Shown: positions 1 to 3,595 of the stretch, piece by piece | Numbering within the stretch: the stretch's first letter is position 1 | How the letters are laid out: the number at the start of each line of letters is the position of its first letter | Origin: an uncultured Atopobiaceae bacterium | GTDB lineage: Bacteria > Actinomycetota > Coriobacteriia > Coriobacteriales > Atopobiaceae | Assembly (NCBI GenBank): GCA_947626465.1 | Contig: CANQSI010000063.1 | Span: 1 to 5,022, forward strand | Reading direction: 5' to 3' | Length of the DNA: 5,022 nt | Program-made: the position numbers and the translations under genes | The notes under the pieces: generated by a model | Told to the model about the DNA's origin: nothing | Databases searched by the model: none | The model's input: the letters and a program-made list of their open reading frames with translations, nothing else

Positions 1-296
1 TAGGTATCCGGCACGAACGTGACGTCGAGGCCGGTGAGCTCGCGGAGCTTGTCGGCCGCGGGCTTCAAGGAGAGCTTGGGCTCGGGGCCGTCGCCCTTCG
101 GGCGGCCGAGGTGGCTCATGAGGATGACCTTGGCGTTGTGGTCGACGAGGTACTTGATGGTGGGGATGGCGGCCTTGATGCGCGTGTCGTCGGTGACGTT
201 GCCGTTCTCGTCCAGCGGCACGTTGAAGTCGACGCGCATGAGGACGCGCTTGCCGTCCACATCGATGTCGCGGACGGTCTTCTTGGTGAATGCCAT
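1..296 (-). CDS. pgk: Phosphoglycerate kinase, N-terminal part (cut by window edge)
   Basis: The enzyme transfers phosphate from 1,3-bisphosphoglycerate to ADP in the cytosol, the glycolytic step directly after GAPDH. Translating the minus strand from the ATG at 296-294 gives 98 residues before the window ends, about a quarter of a usual ~400-residue PGK. Visible family signatures are RVDFNVPL (residues 21-28, with Asp23 and Asn25), DDTRI (36-40, Arg39) and SHLGRP (61-66, His62 and Arg65). These Asp, Asn, Arg and His residues belong to the conserved N-domain 3-phosphoglycerate site, and all are present. The start is supported by the typical MAFTKKTVRDID beginning and a strong Shine-Dalgarno sequence (AGGGAGG, positions 304-310 on the minus strand) 7 bases upstream. 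It lies downstream of gap on the same strand, separated by 114 bases that hold a terminator-like hairpin. The nucleotide-binding C-terminal domain is outside the window. Confidence 0.97.
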   Translation of the reverse strand, partial: MAFTKKTVRDIDVDGKRVLMRVDFNVPLDENGNVTDDTRIKAAIPTIKYLVDHNAKVILMSHLGRPKGDGPEPKLSLKPAADKLRELTGLDVTFVPDT

Positions 297-325
297 CGGC
301 GTTCCTCCCTTGGATTGATGGCGTG

Positions 326-365
326 AAAAAGGACGCGAACGAAGCCTTCGCCTCGCTCGCGTCCT
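326..365 (-). terminator. Terminator-like hairpin between gap and pgk (possible attenuator)
   Basis: On the minus strand the arms AGGACGCGA (365-357) and TCGCGTCCT (338-330) form a perfect 9-bp stem. The 18-base loop can itself pair 4 bp (350-347 with 343-340, CGAA/TTCG). The 3' arm runs directly into TTTTT (330-326), as in a Rho-independent terminator. It lies after gap and before pgk in the direction of transcription, and the pgk ribosome binding site begins only about 15 bases beyond the U-run. There is no room for a new promoter after it, so pgk must be read either by readthrough or from a promoter within the spacer or inside gap. The structure is seen in the sequence; partial termination is inference. 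It could instead act as an RNA processing or stability hairpin. Confidence 0.68.
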
Positions 366-369
366 GTAA

Positions 370-386
370 GCCCGCGCTATGCGGGC
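370..386 (-). other. Small GC-rich hairpin in the gap-pgk spacer
   Basis: GCCCGC (370-375) and GCGGGC (381-386) are perfect inverted repeats around a 5-base loop, giving a 6-bp all-GC stem. No T-run follows on either strand, so it is not a terminator by itself. It sits 4 bases upstream of the terminator-like hairpin on the gap transcript. It could protect the 3' end of a gap message or be a processing signal. In a GC-rich genome a 6-bp match could also be chance. Confidence 0.4.
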
Positions 387-401
387 GATGAGCTCTTAGC
401 G

Positions 402-426
402 CGAGAAGGCCTACACGAACTTCTCG
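402..426 (-). other. Inverted repeat spanning the gap stop codon
   Basis: CGAGAAG (402-408) and CTTCTCG (420-426) are perfect 7-bp inverted repeats separated by 11 bases. The gap stop codon (TAG on the minus strand, 413-411) lies in the loop. The distal arm is in the last codons of gap (Glu-Lys-Phe-Val end). No T-run follows. It is the first of three consecutive potential hairpins running from the end of gap towards pgk. Confidence 0.35.
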
Positions 427-1439
427 AAGTACTTGATGGTGCGGACCATCTGGGAGCTGTAGGAGTTCTCGTTGTCGTACCAGGAGACCACCTGGACGAG
501 GTACTCGTCGTCGCCGAGGTCGCAGACCATGGTCTGGGTGGCGTCGAAGAGGGAGCCGTAGGTCATGCCCACGACGTCGGAGGAGACGATCGGGTCGGTG
601 TTGTAGCCGAAGGTCTCGGGGTCGGAGGCGGCCTTCATGGCGGCGTTGATGGAGTCCACGGTGATCTTCTCGCCGTCCTTGGACTTCACGACGCAGTAGA
701 GCAGGGTGGTGGAGCCGTCGGCCACGGGCACGCGCTGGGCGGAGCCGATGAGCTTGCCGTTGAGCTCGGGGATGACGAGGCCGATGGCCTTCGCGGCGCC
801 GGTCGAGTTCGGCACGATGTTGATGGCGGCGGCGCGAGCGCGACGCATGTCGCCCTTGCGGTGCGGGCCGTCGAGGATCATCTGGTCGCCGGTGTAGGCG
901 TGGATGGTGCTCATGATGCCGGCCTTGATGGGCGCGTAGTCGTTGAGCGCCTTGGCCATGGGAGCGAGGCAGTTCGTGGTGCAGGAGGCGGCGGAGACGA
1001 TGTTGTCGTCAGCCGTGAGGGTCTCATGGTTCACGTTGTAGACCACGGTGGGGAGGTCGTTGCCCGCAGGAGCGGAGATGACGACCTTCTTGGCGCCGGC
1101 GTCGATGTGGGCCTGGGCCTTGGCCTTCGAGGTGTAGAAGCCCGTGCACTCGAGGACGACGTCGATGTTGAGCGCGCCCCAAGGAAGGTTCTTGGCGTCC
1201 GGCTCCTTGTAGATGGTGATCTTCTTGCCGTCGACGGTGATGGAATCCTCGTCGGAGGTCACCTCGTGGGTGCGGGCGTAGTTGCCCTGCATCGAGTCGT
1301 ACTTGAGAAGGTTAGCGAGCATTGCGGGGTCGGTGAGGTCGTTGATCGCGACGATCTCGGTGCCCTCATGCTCGAACATCTGGCGGAAGACGAGACGCCC
1401 AATGCGGCCGAAGCCGTTGATGCCAACGCGAACTGCCAT
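411..1439 (-). CDS. gap: Type I glyceraldehyde-3-phosphate dehydrogenase
   Basis: This cytosolic, normally tetrameric enzyme oxidises glyceraldehyde 3-phosphate to 1,3-bisphosphoglycerate with NAD and phosphate, feeding the adjacent pgk. The 342-residue protein has the usual family length. The NAD-binding Rossmann fold opens with GINGFGRIGR (6-15); Asp34 in AINDLTD is the residue that usually favours NAD over NADP. The catalytic motif ASCTTNC (151-157) contains nucleophile Cys153, with His180 in STIHAYTGDQ as the base. NSTGAAKAIG (211-220) belongs to the phosphate-binding region, and SWYDNENSY is the C-terminal signature. YTGDQ plus DGPHRKGD resembles streptococcal and lactobacillal GAPDH. 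The start at 1439 is chosen over an in-frame ATG at 1472 because MAVRVGINGFG is the normal N-terminus and AAGGAG (1453-1448) lies 8 bases upstream. It diverges from rapZ. Somewhat unusual is VADGSTTLLYC (239-249), where many relatives have a PTGSxTEL-like segment. Confidence 0.98.
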   Translation of the reverse strand: MAVRVGINGFGRIGRLVFRQMFEHEGTEIVAINDLTDPAMLANLLKYDSMQGNYARTHEVTSDEDSITVDGKKITIYKEPDAKNLPWGALNIDVVLECTGFYTSKAKAQAHIDAGAKKVVISAPAGNDLPTVVYNVNHETLTADDNIVSAASCTTNCLAPMAKALNDYAPIKAGIMSTIHAYTGDQMILDGPHRKGDMRRARAAAINIVPNSTGAAKAIGLVIPELNGKLIGSAQRVPVADGSTTLLYCVVKSKDGEKITVDSINAAMKAASDPETFGYNTDPIVSSDVVGMTYGSLFDATQTMVCDLGDDEYLVQVVSWYDNENSYSSQMVRTIKYFEKFV

Positions 1440-1447
1440 GTGCTGCT

Positions 1448-1453
1448 CTCCTT
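1448..1453 (-). promoter_or_regulatory. Ribosome binding site deciding the gap start
   Basis: On the minus strand AAGGAG (1453-1448) precedes the ATG at 1439-1437 by 8 bases. It lies inside the reading frame of the longer alternative starting at 1472, which has no comparable site, so it supports the 342-residue GAPDH. Confidence 0.85.
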
Positions 1454-1457
1454 TCAG

Positions 1458-1498
1458 CGACCCCGCCGGCAAGCCCCTTTGGCTGGCCCGGTCGGGCC
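1458..1498 (-). promoter_or_regulatory. Foldable 5' leader of gap
   Basis: On the minus strand, GGCCAGCC (1488-1481) can pair with GGCTTGCC (1475-1468) across a 5-base loop, seven of eight positions matching. An outer 5-bp stem, CGACC (1494-1490) with GGTCG (1462-1458), encloses it. The structure ends about 4 bases upstream of the gap Shine-Dalgarno sequence. A competing hairpin, GGCCC/GGGCC (1498-1494 with 1489-1485, loop GACC), uses some of the same bases, so the two folds exclude each other. It may stabilise the message or tune translation. I recognise no known riboswitch or leader family, and GC-richness makes chance pairing possible. Confidence 0.35.
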
Positions 1499-1621
1499 CA
1501 AAACATTCGACAACGCAATAGTAGCGCGCGGAGGGGATGCGTTACGGGTGGAATTCGCGAGAGTTTCGCACTCGTTTTTCCGTTGAATCGATCCTTTAGA
1601 CTGAGCGGCGTAGAACGCACG

Positions 1622-1630
1622 AAGGGAGAG
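1622..1630 (+). promoter_or_regulatory. Ribosome binding site deciding the rapZ start
   Basis: The purine run AAGGGAGAG (1622-1630) ends 3 bases before the ATG at 1634, and its GGGAG core (1624-1628) is 5 bases away. It favours the ATG over the in-frame TTG at 1583, which would add 17 residues not expected in the family and has a T-rich upstream sequence without a purine-rich site. Confidence 0.8.
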
Positions 1631-1633
1631 GCC

Positions 1634-2635
1634 ATGGACGAGCAGGTGGACGCGCAGCGCGAGAGCCTCGCCGTGGCCGACGTGGTGGTGATCACCGGCA
1701 TGAGTGGCGCGGGGCGCACCCATGCGATGCACGTCTTCGAAGATCTCGGCTACTACGTGATCGACAACCTTCCACCGAGCCTGCTTTTGAGCCTCGCGGA
1801 GATCGTGGGCATCCAAAGCGGCGTGGGCCGCCACCTTGCCTGCGTGTGCGACCTTCGCAGCCAGGGTCTCTTCGACCAGCTCCTCGAGGAGGTGGAGAAG
1901 CTCGAAGAGCACGAGATCTCCTGCTCCGTGCTCTTCCTCGATGCCTCCGACGAGGTGCTGCGCCGCCGCTACGCCCTCTCGCGCCGCCGCCACCCCATCG
2001 CACAGGGCGGCGAATCGAACCTCCATGCCATCCGACGCGAGCGCGCGCAGCTCGAGGGCGTGCGCGCAGACGCCGACGTGGTGATCGACACCACGAACCT
2101 GCGCCCGGCCGAGCTCACGCGCGCCATCGAGCGCCTCTATTCCGAGCTCTCCGCGCAGCAGCTGATGGAGGTGCACGTCTTCAGCTTCGGCTTCAAGTAC
2201 GGCATGCCGCCCGAGGCCGACCTCCTCATCGACGTGCGCTTTTTGCCGAACCCCTTCTGGGACCCTGCGATGCGCGCGCTCTCCGGCAAGGATGCGCGCG
2301 TACGGGATTTCGTACTCGAGCACGAGCAGACGAAGGCCTTCCTCGGGGCTTGGGAGCACCTTCTCGACACGGTGCTTCCCGGCTACGTGGCCGAGGGGAA
2401 GTCCTACCTCTCGATCGGCGTGGGCTGCTCGGGCGGCCAGCATCGCTCCGTCGTGCTCGCCGATGCCACCGCGGCGTACCTGAAGGAGCGCGGCTACCAG
2501 GTGAGCGTCTCACATCGAGACCTGCCGAAGGCGAAGCTCGACCCGCTCATCACCGCCGAGGACGGCGCACCGGCTGACGGAGCGAAGACGGGCGCTTCCG
2601 CCTCCCCCGCCCAAGCGTCCGAGGATGAGGCGTAG
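1634..2635 (+). CDS. rapZ: RapZ/YvcJ-family nucleotide-binding protein (RNase adapter family)
   Basis: RapZ in E. coli is a cytosolic adapter that senses glucosamine 6-phosphate and directs RNase E to the sRNA GlmZ; the Gram-positive YvcJ homologue binds and hydrolyses nucleotides, and its cellular role is less clear. The 333-residue protein has Walker A GMSGAGRT (22-29) near the N-terminus, with Arg28 where many family members have Lys; Arg here is usual in actinobacteria. Further hallmarks are YVIDNLPPSLL just after it, RRRYALSRRRHP, DVVIDTTNL, and the family signature FSFGFKYGMP...DVRFLPNPFW (183-209). GCSGGQHRS (264-272) is the conserved C-terminal-domain motif. It is longer than E. coli RapZ (284 residues) through about 16 extra N-terminal residues and a C-terminal tail of about 26 Ala-, Gly- and acid-rich residues (308-333). 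whiA follows with no gap. RNA-adapter function here is unproven. Confidence 0.96.
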   Translation: MDEQVDAQRESLAVADVVVITGMSGAGRTHAMHVFEDLGYYVIDNLPPSLLLSLAEIVGIQSGVGRHLACVCDLRSQGLFDQLLEEVEKLEEHEISCSVLFLDASDEVLRRRYALSRRRHPIAQGGESNLHAIRRERAQLEGVRADADVVIDTTNLRPAELTRAIERLYSELSAQQLMEVHVFSFGFKYGMPPEADLLIDVRFLPNPFWDPAMRALSGKDARVRDFVLEHEQTKAFLGAWEHLLDTVLPGYVAEGKSYLSIGVGCSGGQHRSVVLADATAAYLKERGYQVSVSHRDLPKAKLDPLITAEDGAPADGAKTGASASPAQASEDEA

Positions 2636-3595
2636 ATGTCCTTCACGGCGGAGGTGAAGGAGGATCTCGCGCGCATCGACGGCCCCACGCGCCCGTGCGA
2701 TGTGGCCGAGCTCTCGGCGCTCACGAAGGTGGCGGGGAACCTCTCCTTCCAGAGCAGCGGCTCGTATTCGCTCGTGATGGTGACGGAGACGCCCGCGGCG
2801 GCGCGCGTCTTCTTGCGCCTCGCGCACACGGCCTTCGACCTCCACACCACGCTCTCCGTGCAGAACTCGAACTTCCACCGCTCGCGCAACCGCTCCCGGC
2901 GCACCTACGTGGTGACCCTCGCCGAGCAGGCGGGGCTGAACGAGGCCCTCGAGGAGATGGGGATCGTGAGCCTCGGGCAGGGCGTGACGCTCGGCGTACC
3001 CTGGGCGCAGGTGAAGGGCCCTGCCGAGCGAGCCGCCTACCTGCGCGGCGCCTTCATGGGAGCCGGCTTCGTAGCCGATCCGCGCGGCGATTTCTCGCTC
3101 GAGTTCGTGTGCGAGGGCGAGCCGCTCGCCCTCGGCATCCAGGCGATCCTCGACAGCGTGGGCGTGCATTCCTCTATCAACCGCCGGCGCCAGGCCTTCG
3201 TGGTCTACGCGAAGTCCTTCGACGACGTGGCGACGCTCCTCTCCTACATGGGCGCATCCTCGAAGACGATGCTCCTCGAGCGCGTGCGCGTGGTGCGCTC
3301 GCTCAAGAACGACGTGAATCGCGTGGTGAACGCCGAGCTTGCAAACCAGCGTCGCGCCCTCTCCGCCGCGCAGGACCAGGCGGCGCTCGTGGCACGCGCG
3401 AAGGAGGAGATCGGCTACGACGCCATGCCCGCCGCGCTCGTGGAGTTCTGCCGGCTGCGCGAGCGCTACCCGGACCTCTCGCTCGCGGAGCTGGGGCAAA
3501 AGGCCGAGCCCCCGCTCTCGAAGTCGGCCATCTACCACCGGCTCCTCCGCGTGAAATCCCTCCTCGAGGACGCTGGGGAGAGTACCGAAGGCTAG
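2636..3595 (+). CDS. whiA: WhiA, LAGLIDADG-like sporulation/division regulator
   Basis: WhiA is a DNA-binding protein; in Streptomyces it works with WhiB to switch on sporulation division genes, and in Bacillus it binds the nucleoid and affects division and chromosome segregation. At 319 residues it has the family length. It starts with the typical SFTAEVKEDLA, followed by an N-terminal LAGLIDADG-like fold. LRGAFMGAGFVADP (136-149) is the characteristic core of that fold, which in WhiA is a degenerate, non-nuclease homing-endonuclease domain. The C-terminal helix-turn-helix is recognisable in LSLAELGQ (281-288) and PPLSKSAIYHRL (292-303). The ATG directly follows the rapZ TAG (TAGATG), with GAGG at 2627-2630 inside the end of rapZ as ribosome binding site, so the two are probably translationally coupled in one operon. 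yvcK, usually between them, is absent. The 3' end overlaps uvrC on the other strand by 4 bases. Confidence 0.97.
   Translation: MSFTAEVKEDLARIDGPTRPCDVAELSALTKVAGNLSFQSSGSYSLVMVTETPAAARVFLRLAHTAFDLHTTLSVQNSNFHRSRNRSRRTYVVTLAEQAGLNEALEEMGIVSLGQGVTLGVPWAQVKGPAERAAYLRGAFMGAGFVADPRGDFSLEFVCEGEPLALGIQAILDSVGVHSSINRRRQAFVVYAKSFDDVATLLSYMGASSKTMLLERVRVVRSLKNDVNRVVNAELANQRRALSAAQDQAALVARAKEEIGYDAMPAALVEFCRLRERYPDLSLAELGQKAEPPLSKSAIYHRLLRVKSLLEDAGESTEG
3592..3595. other. Convergent stop-codon overlap of whiA and uvrC
   Basis: The palindrome CTAG holds both stop codons: whiA reads TAG at 3593-3595 on the plus strand, and uvrC reads TAG at 3594-3592 on the minus strand. There is therefore no spacer between two converging genes. 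Around it I see no hairpin followed by a T-run on either strand; the nearby TCCTCGAGGA palindrome (3561-3570) lacks one. Each transcript presumably runs into the other gene. Confidence 0.9.

Larger units (their letters stand above)
1440..1633. promoter_or_regulatory. Divergent gap/rapZ intergenic region, promoters not clearly resolved
   Basis: These 194 bases separate the divergently transcribed gap (minus) and rapZ (plus), so both genes probably start transcription here. For gap, a TACTAT -10-like hexamer lies at 1524-1519 on the minus strand, but no good -35 stands 16-18 bases away. For rapZ, TAGACT (1597-1602, plus strand) matches the -10 consensus at four of six positions, again with only a poor T-rich -35 region near 1574-1579. 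TTGAAT at 1583-1588 looks like a -35 but has no matching -10 at normal spacing. I would not assign start sites from this. The gap-proximal half also contains foldable inverted repeats, described separately. Confidence 0.45.

Noticed and set aside
1440..1472. Upstream ATG start adding 11 residues to GAPDH
   Set aside because: The extension covers the obvious Shine-Dalgarno sequence, and GAPDH normally begins a few residues before GINGFGRIG.
1557..1579. Short stem (CGAG/CTCG) followed by TTTTT on the plus strand upstream of rapZ
   Set aside because: Only four firm base pairs with a long loop, and no plus-strand gene upstream whose transcript would need ending.
861..1586. Open frame (241 codons) on the plus strand opposite gap
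   Set aside because: Shadow of gap; Val/Asp/Gly-rich translation without family features.
1583..1633. Upstream TTG start adding 17 residues to RapZ
   Set aside because: No purine-rich ribosome binding site before the TTG, while the ATG at 1634 has one at good distance; the added residues would encode that site itself.
1700..1720. Arg instead of Lys in the RapZ Walker A motif, considered as a broken ATP site
   Set aside because: The same GMSGAGR form is usual in actinobacterial RapZ proteins, so it is a lineage trait and not damage.
1454..2443. Long open frame (329 codons) on the minus strand opposite rapZ
   Set aside because: Antisense shadow of rapZ with His/Ala/Glu-rich low-complexity sequence, no motif, and running through the gap leader.
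3041..3160. LAGLIDADG-like segment, considered as a homing endonuclease or mobile intron
   Set aside because: It lies inside a full-length WhiA with its helix-turn-helix C-terminus; this fold is the normal, degenerate WhiA domain.
3561..3570. Perfect palindrome TCCTCGAGGA near the end of whiA, considered as a bidirectional terminator or operator
   Set aside because: No loop or T-run on either strand, and it encodes ordinary Leu-Leu-Glu-Asp codons of whiA.
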